The notes under the pieces: generated by a model
The model's input: only the letters and a program-made list of their open reading frames with translations
Told to the model about the DNA's origin: nothing
Database searches by the model: none
In this document: piece by piece, positions 6,695 through 13,160 of the stretch
Layout: each line of letters opens with the position of its first letter
Position numbering within the stretch: position 1 is the first letter of the stretch
DNA from: Rhodospirillales bacterium
GTDB lineage: Bacteria > Pseudomonadota > Alphaproteobacteria > MPNO01 > UBA2964
DNA length: 13,160 nt
NCBI GenBank assembly: GCA_002727395.1
Contig: PBWY01000087.1
Coordinates: forward strand, 1 to 13,160
Direction of reading: 5' to 3'
Made by a program: the position numbers and the translations under genes

Positions 6695-7940
6695 AACGTA
6701 GTGCGTCAACTGGTTCTAAGCGTGCGGCCCGCCAAGATGGATAAAGGGTTGCAAGAAAGGAAAGGCCGAGAGCAATAACGGTTACCATAAGTACTTCTGC
6801 GCCATCAACTTTAGCAGGTAATTTTGAAAGAAAATAAATTTCCGCTTCAAATATTTTTGAATCTGTTAAACTTTCTAACCACCTTCGGATAGTTTCAATA
6901 TTTAATGAAAAAGCTAAACCAAGACAGCAACCCACAAATGTTCCAATAAAACCAACTGACATACCGGAAAGCAAAAATATTTTCATAATCATTCCACGAG
7001 TTGCACCCATTGTCCGCAAAATTGCTATATCTCTGCCCTTATCTTTAACCATCATTATCAATGCCGAGATAACGTTAAAGGCAGCAACAATTATTATAAG
7101 AGTGAGAATTAAAAACATAACATTACGTTCGACCTGAATGGCATTAAAAAAACCCGCATTAGATTTTTGCCAATCAACAATTCGTAGATCCCTAATGGAT
7201 TGTCTAGCTATTAAATTACGAGTTTCTTCAACAATTTCCGGACTAGTAAGCATAACTTCCAAGTGTGTGATTTTTTCTGGTCCCGTTCTAAAGAACGTAC
7301 GGGCTGTTTTAAGGTTTATAAACAAAAATGAATTATCATACTCGTACATTCCAATTTCAAAAACTGCCTTAACGCGAAAACTTTTTAATCTTGGAATAGA
7401 GCCAAACGGTGTAATTCGACTACTTGGAGCAACCAGGGTTACCTTATCACCAATTTCTAGGTTGTAGAGCTCCGCGAAACGTTTTCCTACAACTATATCC
7501 TCACCACCAAGGAAATTATTTAAATCTCCATAAACAATATTAGGTTTTATAGCAGGGTGAAGTCTGATATCAGCTGGACGGATTCCCCTTACCAAGACCC
7601 CACTAGCCACTCCAGAAATCGTCGACATCGCCTGCCCTTCGATGATCGGTGTAACTCGAACTATACCTTCAATTTTTCTTAGACGCTTCTGAATTTCATC
7701 AAAATGTTTTAAACCAGTATTTTTTGCATCTGTAATACTTAAGTGACCATTTAAGCCAAGTATTCGTCCCATAAGCTCCGCTCTAAATCCATTCATAACG
7801 GACATAACAATAATCAGCGTGGCTACTCCAAGCGCTATTCCCGTTAGTGAAAAACCGGCAATAACTGAAATAAAACCCTCACTTCTTCGAGCTCGAAGAT
7901 ATCTTCGGGCCACTAATCTTTCGAAGGCGGAAAAAATCAT
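6687..7940 (-). CDS. lolC: Lipoprotein-releasing ABC transporter permease (LolC/LolE family)
   Basis: This is the integral membrane subunit of the LolCDE-type complex. The 417-residue protein has the family's topology: a first membrane segment (about 23-49), a large periplasmic domain (about 50-270), then three segments (about 273-297, 321-347, 382-402). The FtsX-like domain shows DIAILRTMGATRGMIMKIF (304-322), the coupling region. The end PSWRAARLEPVDALRYE is typical of LolC/E. Only one such permease gene sits beside lolD, whereas E. coli has separate lolC and lolE; many alphaproteobacteria annotate a single LolC/E-type gene, so a homodimer (LolF-like) is plausible, and the symbol is provisional. 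It starts 12 bases after proS with no strong Shine-Dalgarno sequence. Confidence 0.92.
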   Translation of the reverse strand: MIFSAFERLVARRYLRARRSEGFISVIAGFSLTGIALGVATLIIVMSVMNGFRAELMGRILGLNGHLSITDAKNTGLKHFDEIQKRLRKIEGIVRVTPIIEGQAMSTISGVASGVLVRGIRPADIRLHPAIKPNIVYGDLNNFLGGEDIVVGKRFAELYNLEIGDKVTLVAPSSRITPFGSIPRLKSFRVKAVFEIGMYEYDNSFLFINLKTARTFFRTGPEKITHLEVMLTSPEIVEETRNLIARQSIRDLRIVDWQKSNAGFFNAIQVERNVMFLILTLIIIVAAFNVISALIMMVKDKGRDIAILRTMGATRGMIMKIFLLSGMSVGFIGTFVGCCLGLAFSLNIETIRRWLESLTDSKIFEAEIYFLSKLPAKVDGAEVLMVTVIALGLSFLATLYPSWRAARLEPVDALRYE

Positions 7941-7952
7941 TTTTTTAACCGA

Positions 7953-9266
7953 TCAACCACAAATTTTTGACAGAGCGGCATCTACAGAAATGTCTTCACG
8001 CTCGCCAGTATCTCGTTTTTTTATTTCAATATAACCATTCTTTATACCACGCGGGCCTATAATAACTTGCCAAGGTAAACCTATAAGATCCATTGTCGCA
8101 AACTTAGCTCCCGCTCTTTCGTCTCGGTCATCAAAGAGAACGTCAAAACCTGCATTTTTTAATTTTGATAACACATCATTCGATGCATTATCACAATCAG
8201 TATCTCCGGACCTGATATTAATTAATCCAACTTGAAACGGGGCAACACTTTCAGGCCATATTATACCACTCTCGTCGTGGGACGCCTCTATTATCGCCCC
8301 AACTAATCTCGATACACCTATCCCATATGATCCCATTTCAGGGTAGATTACTTCACCACCCGGTCCCGTAATTGTTGCTTCCATAGCCTTTGAATATTTG
8401 GTTCCAAAATAAAATATATGTCCCACTTCTATTCCTCGGGCAGAAATGAGTTTATCTTTTAGCTGATTAGCTTTTTTTTCATCATATTTTTCATCTGTTA
8501 CCGCATATAAAGCAGTCCACTTTTTGACCGTCTCGGAAAGGTCTTCGTTATAATTGGTTTCTTCCATAAGAACATCATAATTCAAATAATCTTTATGACA
8601 GTAAACTTCACTCTCTCCTGTTTCCGCTAAAATTATAAATTCGTGGCTTAAATCTCCGCCTATTGGCCCTGTATCAGCCTGCATTGGTATTGCCTTTAAG
8701 CCTAGTTTTGCAAACGTCCTAAGATATGACACAAACATCTTATTGTAAGAACGCTGGGCACCTTCAAAATCAATATCAAAGGAGTAGGAGTCTTTCATTA
8801 AAAATTCACGGCCACGCATAACCCCAAATCGTGGACGCACCTCATCTCGAAATTTCCATTGAATATGATATAGAATTTTTGATAAATCCCTGTAACTGCG
8901 AACAGTCTGGCGAAAAACATCAGTAATCAATTCTTCATTTGTTGGCCCATATAACATTTCCCTTTCATGGCGGTCCGTTATACGAAGCATCTCCTTCCCA
9001 TAACCATCATAGCGGCCACTCTCCTTCCAAAGATCTGCCGATTGTATGGTTGGCATCAATAATTCTTGCGCTCCAGCTGTGTCCTGTTCTTTCCTAACAA
9101 TATCTTCGACTCTACGCAAAACTCGCAAACCCATCGGTAGCCATGTGTAAATCCCTGCGCTAGCCTGACGAATTAGGCCAGCTCGAAGCATAAGCCGGTG
9201 CGATGTGACCTGGGCCTCGGTAGGGTCTTCTTTTAAAGTAGGTAAATAATATTCTGATAAACGCAT
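7953..9266 (-). CDS. proS: Proline--tRNA ligase, short (editing-domain-less) form
   Basis: This class II aminoacyl-tRNA synthetase charges tRNA(Pro) with proline in the cytoplasm. Motif 2 is FRDEVRPRFGVMRGREFLMKDS (residues 139-160) and motif 3 contains GSYGIGVSR (312-320). Proline-site elements include GPTNEE (107-112). The anticodon-binding domain occupies roughly 340-437. The protein is 437 residues, against about 570 in E. coli, because it lacks the inserted editing domain between motifs 2 and 3, the normal state in alphaproteobacteria, where trans-editing proteins may compensate. I chose the ATG at 9264-9266 because homologues start MRLSxYxLPTLKEDP. An in-frame TTG at 9308 would add 14 unconserved residues. 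It heads the minus-strand run proS-lolC/E-lolD-dnaE. Confidence 0.95.
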   Translation of the reverse strand: MRLSEYYLPTLKEDPTEAQVTSHRLMLRAGLIRQASAGIYTWLPMGLRVLRRVEDIVRKEQDTAGAQELLMPTIQSADLWKESGRYDGYGKEMLRITDRHEREMLYGPTNEELITDVFRQTVRSYRDLSKILYHIQWKFRDEVRPRFGVMRGREFLMKDSYSFDIDFEGAQRSYNKMFVSYLRTFAKLGLKAIPMQADTGPIGGDLSHEFIILAETGESEVYCHKDYLNYDVLMEETNYNEDLSETVKKWTALYAVTDEKYDEKKANQLKDKLISARGIEVGHIFYFGTKYSKAMEATITGPGGEVIYPEMGSYGIGVSRLVGAIIEASHDESGIIWPESVAPFQVGLINIRSGDTDCDNASNDVLSKLKNAGFDVLFDDRDERAGAKFATMDLIGLPWQVIIGPRGIKNGYIEIKKRDTGEREDISVDAALSKICG

Positions 9267-9280
9267 GAAGCTAAAATCCA

Positions 9281-9308
9281 AATATAAATATTTTATAACA
9301 AGTATCAA
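9281..9308 (-). promoter_or_regulatory. Candidate proS promoter
   Basis: On the minus strand TTGATA (9308-9303, five of six -35 positions) and TATATT (9286-9281, five of six) are separated by 16 bases. Transcription would start only about 7-8 bases before the proS ATG, giving a nearly leaderless message. A second possible -10, TATAAA, lies within the spacer and would give a longer leader. The region is very AT-rich, so chance matches are likely. Confidence 0.3.
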
Positions 9309-9482
9309 AAAAACTGTTAGTAGGTAATGCTTAATTACAACTCAACGATGGTAAAAGAGGGTTACAATGTTATTTATTACAAAACAATTATTGATAACCT
9401 ACTATAGTTACATAACCATTACTGAATCGAATCGAAAAATTGTGTAACAAACTTTTATTTACGTTACTTCATGGGGATTATA
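9309..9482. promoter_or_regulatory. Divergent control region between proS and the NCS2 permease
   Basis: This AT-rich stretch holds no gene or RNA that I recognise. It must carry the promoter of the plus-strand permease, but no pair of good -35/-10 boxes stands out. It is rich in GTTA/TAAC half-sites: GTTACAATGTTAT (9361-9373), the near-palindrome GTTACATAAC (9407-9416), TTGTGTAACAA (9440-9450, inverted TTGT/ACAA) and GTTAC at 9463. A short direct repeat, GAATCGAATCG, lies at 9424-9434. These may be regulator sites, but no known regulator is assigned. Confidence 0.35.
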
Positions 9483-10793
9483 ATGCTAAACAATTTATTT
9501 AAATTGGATGCGAATCAAACCTCAGTCAGGACCGAGGCCTTTGCTGGCCTAACAACTTTCCTGACTATGGCCTATATTATATTCGTCAATCCGGAAATTT
9601 TATCTATTGCTGGAATGGATAAAAATGCAGTTTTTGTAGCCACATGTTTGGCAGCTGCGTTTGGGTCATTGGTTATGGGATTATATGCCAACTACCCAAT
9701 CGCACTCGCTCCGGGGATGGGGCTAAATGCTTTCTTTACCTTCGGAGTTGTAAAGGGAATGGGCGTAAGTTGGGAGATTGCACTCGCAGCTGTGTTAGTC
9801 TCTGGTATCCTATTCCTGATACTCAGTATTCTTCCCGTGCGTGAATGGATAATAAACAGTATACCAAGGTCACAAAAATTAGCGATAGCCGCTGGTATTG
9901 GCTTATTTCTTGGTTTCATCGGTTTAAAGAGTGCTGGCTTAGTTGTTGACCACCCTGCAACGCTTGTAACAGTAGGTAATTTAATTTCGCTCAACGTTCT
10001 ATTAGCAGTTCTTGGTTTTGTTGTAATTGTCGCACTGGATTACAAGAAAGTACCGGGTGCTATTATTATCGGTATTTTAGTTGTCGCAATTATTGGGATG
10101 GTAACGGGCCTCGCTAAAGCTCCATCGGCTATTGTAAGTCTACCTCCTGACCCATCTCCAACTTTCTTGGCATTGGATTTGGCCGGATTTTTTGATCTTG
10201 CTGTCGCTACGATCCTAGTATTGTTACTAAGTTTCCTCCTTGTTGATATGTTCGATACCGCTGGCACACTTATCGGACTTGGACATCAAGCAAAAATGTT
10301 AGATAAGGATGGCAACTTGCCTAATATTGGGAAGGCCCTTGTTGCAGATAGTAGTGCTACTGTTGCGGGTGCGGCCTTTGGAACATCTCCAACAACTAGT
10401 TACATCGAGAGTGCGTCTGGTATCAGGGCAGGAGGCAGAACCGGGCTGACTGCAGTAGCCGCTGCTTGTCTTTTTCTGCTAGCCCTCTTTTTCGCGCCGC
10501 TAGCGACTTCTATACCTGGATTCGCTACCGCCCCAGCAATTGTTTTTGTTGCTTGCATGATGGCACGTGGACTAGCTGAAATTGACTGGGACGACGTGAC
10601 GGAATTTGTACCCGCAGTGATCACAGCGCTGATGATGCCCCTTACTTTTTCGATCGCTATTGGCATTGGAATGGGGTTCCTCGCTTATGTCGCAATAAAG
10701 GCATGTTCTGGTAGGCTGAGTGATATTAGCACGGCGATGTGGGTAGTATCAGCAACTTTCCTTATATACTTTTTAAGAACCATCATTTTTTAG
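9483..10793 (+). CDS. NCS2 family (AzgA-type) purine permease
   Basis: This is a polytopic inner-membrane transporter, 436 residues with about 12-14 hydrophobic segments, of the NCS2/AzgA family. Characterised relatives import adenine, guanine or hypoxanthine by proton symport. Family marks are TTFLTMAYIIFVNP (24-37), APGMGLNAFFTF (76-87), LLVDMFDTAGTLIG (252-265) and GTSPTTSYIESASGIRAGGRTG (300-321). The substrate cannot be told apart from sequence alone, so no symbol is given. I prefer the ATG at 9483-9485, which has GGGGA 5 bases upstream; the ATG at 9471 adds four residues and lacks a ribosome-binding site. It is the only plus-strand gene, with its own control region and its own terminator, so it is a separate transcription unit placed between tag and proS. 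Confidence 0.92.
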   Translation: MLNNLFKLDANQTSVRTEAFAGLTTFLTMAYIIFVNPEILSIAGMDKNAVFVATCLAAAFGSLVMGLYANYPIALAPGMGLNAFFTFGVVKGMGVSWEIALAAVLVSGILFLILSILPVREWIINSIPRSQKLAIAAGIGLFLGFIGLKSAGLVVDHPATLVTVGNLISLNVLLAVLGFVVIVALDYKKVPGAIIIGILVVAIIGMVTGLAKAPSAIVSLPPDPSPTFLALDLAGFFDLAVATILVLLLSFLLVDMFDTAGTLIGLGHQAKMLDKDGNLPNIGKALVADSSATVAGAAFGTSPTTSYIESASGIRAGGRTGLTAVAAACLFLLALFFAPLATSIPGFATAPAIVFVACMMARGLAEIDWDDVTEFVPAVITALMMPLTFSIAIGIGMGFLAYVAIKACSGRLSDISTAMWVVSATFLIYFLRTIIF

Positions 10794-10802
10794 ATTAACA
10801 AG

Positions 10803-10853
10803 GCACGCCTCTTTTTACCTTAGGTAAGGTGGATTGAGGCGTGCTATTCTTTT
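10803..10853 (+). terminator. Rho-independent terminator of the NCS2 permease
   Basis: GCACGCCTC (10803-10811) and GAGGCGTGC (10836-10844) form a perfect 9-bp GC-rich stem starting 10 bases after the permease stop, followed by TATTCTTTT. The 24-base loop contains a smaller hairpin, ACCTT/AAGGT (10817-10821 with 10826-10830), and the stop codon of the convergent tag gene. On the minus strand the stem is followed by CTTGTTAATC, with no U-run, so it looks directional for the permease. Confidence 0.8.
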
Positions 10854-11363
10854 GCCAACAGGGCAACTTGGACAATGAGCTCCTGGCAAATAGCCTAGGC
10901 TCAACAAAAATTCATTTGTAATTTCTATGCCTGTAAAGACAAAAGTATCTTTGAATAAATTTACCCAAGATAATTTATCTCGAGGGTGATTGACTTTCAG
11001 CCAATCATTAAATGAACCACATTGGCTTTTGAGGAACATAATTCGATTAGCGTTTTCAATTGCAGCTTCTATTTTTCTTTTATTTCTTATAATACCGGAA
11101 TTATTTAAAAGTCTTTGCCGATCAAGGTTTCCATAAGCTGCCACACGTTCTATATCAAAATGATCATAAGCTATCTGAAAGGCTTTCCTTTTTTTGAGAA
11201 CAGTTAACCAAGATAATCCAGCCTGATTGATTTCTAAAATTAACCTTTCGAAAAGAACGTTATCATCAGTTACTGGAAATCCATATTCTAGGTCGTGATA
11301 AGGGCCATGATAGGGGTCGCCCAGAGATATTTCACAATACCCTGTCAATCCTTCGTTAGCCAT
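10815..11363 (-). CDS. tag: DNA-3-methyladenine glycosylase I
   Basis: Tag removes 3-methyladenine from alkylated DNA in base-excision repair. At 182 residues it matches the family (E. coli 187). Recognition marks are YHDLEYGFPV (22-31), LEINQAGLSWLTVLKKR (43-59) with Glu44 at the base-binding Glu position, and GIIRNKRKIEAAI (90-102). The four zinc ligands known in E. coli Tag appear conserved as Cys10, His23, His163 and Cys167 (H-x3-C near the C-terminus). Its ATG overlaps the DUF1467 stop by 8 bases (ATGGCTAA), indicating coupled translation. Its last codons lie within the terminator stem-loop of the convergent permease. It is not a usual member of this alphaproteobacterial cluster, so it may have been inserted together with the permease. 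Confidence 0.93.
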   Translation of the reverse strand: MANEGLTGYCEISLGDPYHGPYHDLEYGFPVTDDNVLFERLILEINQAGLSWLTVLKKRKAFQIAYDHFDIERVAAYGNLDRQRLLNNSGIIRNKRKIEAAIENANRIMFLKSQCGSFNDWLKVNHPRDKLSWVNLFKDTFVFTGIEITNEFLLSLGYLPGAHCPSCPVGKRIARLNPPYLR

Positions 11364-11604
11364 TACGAAAGGAGACTATATCAGAAATGATGACCCAACA
11401 GATCAACCCCGTAACGGCGCCGGCCCCCAATGTGGCAACTAAAATTTTGAGTCTTAGATGTGGCTTAGTAGGAGCCCCCGCCTCGTTTCCAATCTGGGCT
11501 CTTTGGCCCACTTCGTGGGGAGGCTTTACGCCAATGGGAAGAGCCATAAAAAATATAAGCCACCAAGAAACAACATAGACAACAATACCGGAAGTTAATG
11601 TCAT
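11356..11604 (-). CDS. DUF1467 family small membrane protein
   Basis: This is an 82-residue protein with two predicted membrane segments (about 7-25 and 50-74) joined by a hydrophilic loop. The pattern of a first helix followed by LPIGVKPPHEVG-x-A fits the DUF1467 family, found mainly in alphaproteobacteria and often located near rnj and proS. The function is unknown. The start ATG is 7 bases after the rnj stop, with AAGGG present but at a long spacing, and the gene overlaps tag at its end. It is therefore translated from the same message as rnj and tag. Family assignment is by recognition of the sequence pattern and context. Confidence 0.8.
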   Translation of the reverse strand: MTLTSGIVVYVVSWWLIFFMALPIGVKPPHEVGQRAQIGNEAGAPTKPHLRLKILVATLGAGAVTGLICWVIISDIVSFRNG

Positions 11605-11611
11605 AATAAAA

Positions 11612-13160
11612 TTAAACCCTTACAATATGAAGAATTACCATGGGCCTTTTGCCCGTTTCTTGATAAAAAAATTTGCGAATTGATGAACTAACTACACGAT
11701 TAATTTTTTCATCATCTGTCTTCTGTTTCCTGGACATTAATTGGATTGATTTTTCTATAGAGGAAACAGCTTTGCTATGCATAACTGCATCTTGTCCCAT
11801 ATCATCAACGATACCCGGTGCAGAGAGTTGAGGTACTTTTAAAAGGTCACAATGTTTGTCTAGTACAATTGTTACTAATGCATTTCCGGTGAGGTTTAGT
11901 CTTCGACGCAATTTCATTACATCGCCTTTTAAAGGTATCAAACGCCGTCCATCCACAGCATAACGCCCTGACTGTACTTCTTTAATTATTTCTGCTTTGT
12001 CAGGTCTGATGCTTAACACTTCTCCATTTTCCACTTTCAAGGCAGAGGGAATGCCACATTCCTTAGCTAACCGACAATGTTCAATAAGATGACGCGTCTC
12101 ACCATGTATAGGAATCACTAAAGACGGCTGAACCCAATCATATAATTGTTTAAGTTCTTCCCTAGCTGGGTGTCCGGATACATGGACAAAGGCATCATTT
12201 TCTTCAATTACATGAACATTGAGTTTAGCTAATTGGTTCTTTAGCATGCCGATTGAAAGCTCATTACCCGGAATTTCACGGGAAGAAAAAATTACGGTGT
12301 CTCCCTCTGAAAAAGAAATTTCTGGATGGTTATCATTAGAAATTCTCGACAATGCTGCTCGAGATTCTCCCTGACTCCCAGTGACCATAATTAAAACTTC
12401 TTCTTGGGGTAAATAACCAATATCTCTGACATCTATAAATTCTGGACAATCAGAGAGATATCCACAACTTTTAGCAATCTCTGCAATCCTCGTCAAAGAT
12501 CTTCCAACAAGGGCGATCCGTCTATTATTTTTCTGCGCCGCTCGGATGCAGGTCTCCATTCTAGCAACATTAGAGGCGAAGAATGCTACCACCACCCTTC
12601 CTTTACAGTTACTGATGACCTCAATCATACTCTGTCTCAAGGCACCCTCGGAACCAGAAAACCCATCCTCGAATACATTAGTCGAGTCGCATAAGAGGGC
12701 CAAGACACCGGTCTTACCAACCTCTCGGAAACACTCCTGATCCGTTGGTAACCCTATCAAAGGTTCCTTATCAATTTTCCAATCTGAAGCATGTACTATT
12801 GTTCCAATTCCAGTTTTTATTGCAAGGCAATGTGTTTCTGGAACCGAATGGGCTACCGGAATAAATGAAATCTCAAAGGGGCCGACATTCAACTTTTTAC
12901 CTGAAGCAAACTCGATTATTGTCACTATTTTTGAAAGGCCTACCTCTGCTAATTTTTTTCTTAATAACCCTGCAGCAAAGGGGGTTGCATAAATAGGGCA
13001 TTTAAGTTGTCGCCAAAGGTATGGTAATCCTCCTAAGTGGTCCTCATGGGCATGAGTAATTATTATACCCGTTAATTTTTGATTATTTTGTATTATAAAA
13101 TGAGGATCCGGAACGATTAATTCTACGCCTGGTGTCGAGCTATCCCCGAAAGTCACTCCA
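11612..13160 (-). CDS. rnj: Ribonuclease J, 5'-truncated by window edge
   Basis: RNase J is a metallo-beta-lactamase/beta-CASP ribonuclease with 5'-3' exo- and endonuclease activity in RNA maturation and decay. The frame is open through the window edge. The visible GVTFGD (the V encoded by a GTG at 13156-13154 that could be mistaken for a start) corresponds to the conserved CGVTFGD near residue 40 of the family, so about 40 residues are missing. The zinc-binding HAHEDH is at visible residues 35-40. Later motifs are HSVPETH, HASDWK, LLCDSTN, MVTGSQGESRAALSRI, HVSGHP and PIHGETRH. The C-terminal domain ends in VILHIVRV, typical of the family. It is followed closely by the DUF1467 gene and tag. 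Confidence 0.95.
   Translation of the reverse strand, partial: GVTFGDSSTPGVELIVPDPHFIIQNNQKLTGIIITHAHEDHLGGLPYLWRQLKCPIYATPFAAGLLRKKLAEVGLSKIVTIIEFASGKKLNVGPFEISFIPVAHSVPETHCLAIKTGIGTIVHASDWKIDKEPLIGLPTDQECFREVGKTGVLALLCDSTNVFEDGFSGSEGALRQSMIEVISNCKGRVVVAFFASNVARMETCIRAAQKNNRRIALVGRSLTRIAEIAKSCGYLSDCPEFIDVRDIGYLPQEEVLIMVTGSQGESRAALSRISNDNHPEISFSEGDTVIFSSREIPGNELSIGMLKNQLAKLNVHVIEENDAFVHVSGHPAREELKQLYDWVQPSLVIPIHGETRHLIEHCRLAKECGIPSALKVENGEVLSIRPDKAEIIKEVQSGRYAVDGRRLIPLKGDVMKLRRRLNLTGNALVTIVLDKHCDLLKVPQLSAPGIVDDMGQDAVMHSKAVSSIEKSIQLMSRKQKTDDEKINRVVSSSIRKFFYQETGKRPMVILHIVRV

Noticed and set aside
9267..9308. Extended proS start at the TTG of 9308
   Set aside because: The 14 added residues are not conserved, and the ATG at 9266 matches where homologues begin.
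9309..9482. Purine riboswitch before the NCS2 permease
   Set aside because: No purine-aptamer consensus or three-way junction could be recognised, and such riboswitches are chiefly found in Firmicutes.
13154..13156. GTG at 13156 as the true start of RNase J
   Set aside because: It encodes the Val of the conserved GVTFGD motif inside the protein, and the frame stays open to the window edge.

Overview
The window is a stretch of core genome from an AT-rich alphaproteobacterium (roughly 40% GC, estimated by eye). Support for that placement: the order rnj, DUF1467, proS, lolC/E, lolD, dnaE, rpsB, tsf, pyrH resembles conserved alphaproteobacterial order; ProS is the short form without the inserted editing domain; the DUF1467 membrane protein is largely an alphaproteobacterial family; and RNase J replaces an RNase E-only layout. 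A marine, streamlined lineage is plausible from base composition, but the sequence does not settle this.

Layout, left to right. Positions 1-2169 hold the translation cluster rpsB-tsf-pyrH on the minus strand (pyrH is cut by the window edge), preceded by a structured leader and a candidate promoter (2170-2331). Positions 2373-5838 hold dnaE, the replicative polymerase alpha subunit, broken by a +1 frame change at an A9-T-A7 tract (3690-3706). Upstream of it are lolD and lolC/E (lipoprotein export ABC transporter, overlapping genes) and proS, all on the minus strand and probably co-transcribed. Positions 9267-9482 are a divergent AT-rich control region. From 9483 to 10793 a single plus-strand gene encodes an AzgA-type NCS2 purine permease; its terminator contains the stop codon of the convergent tag gene (DNA-3-methyladenine glycosylase I). 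Then come a DUF1467 membrane protein and a 5'-truncated RNase J gene, closely packed on the minus strand.

How the genes work together. Most are housekeeping: translation (S2, EF-Ts, ProRS), UMP phosphorylation, chromosome replication, outer-membrane lipoprotein sorting, RNA turnover and base-excision repair. I see no transposase, CRISPR array, prophage, tRNA or rRNA. The feature most deserving attention is the split dnaE reading frame. Full-length DnaE (about 1154 residues) can only be made by losing one A from the A9 run, through transcriptional slippage, ribosomal frameshifting, or correction of a sequencing error. Secondary points are two overlapping hairpins at the dnaE-rpsB junction, a possible alternative-pairing leader in front of rpsB, and an unusual Gly-to-Arg change in the nucleotide-binding loop of PyrH.
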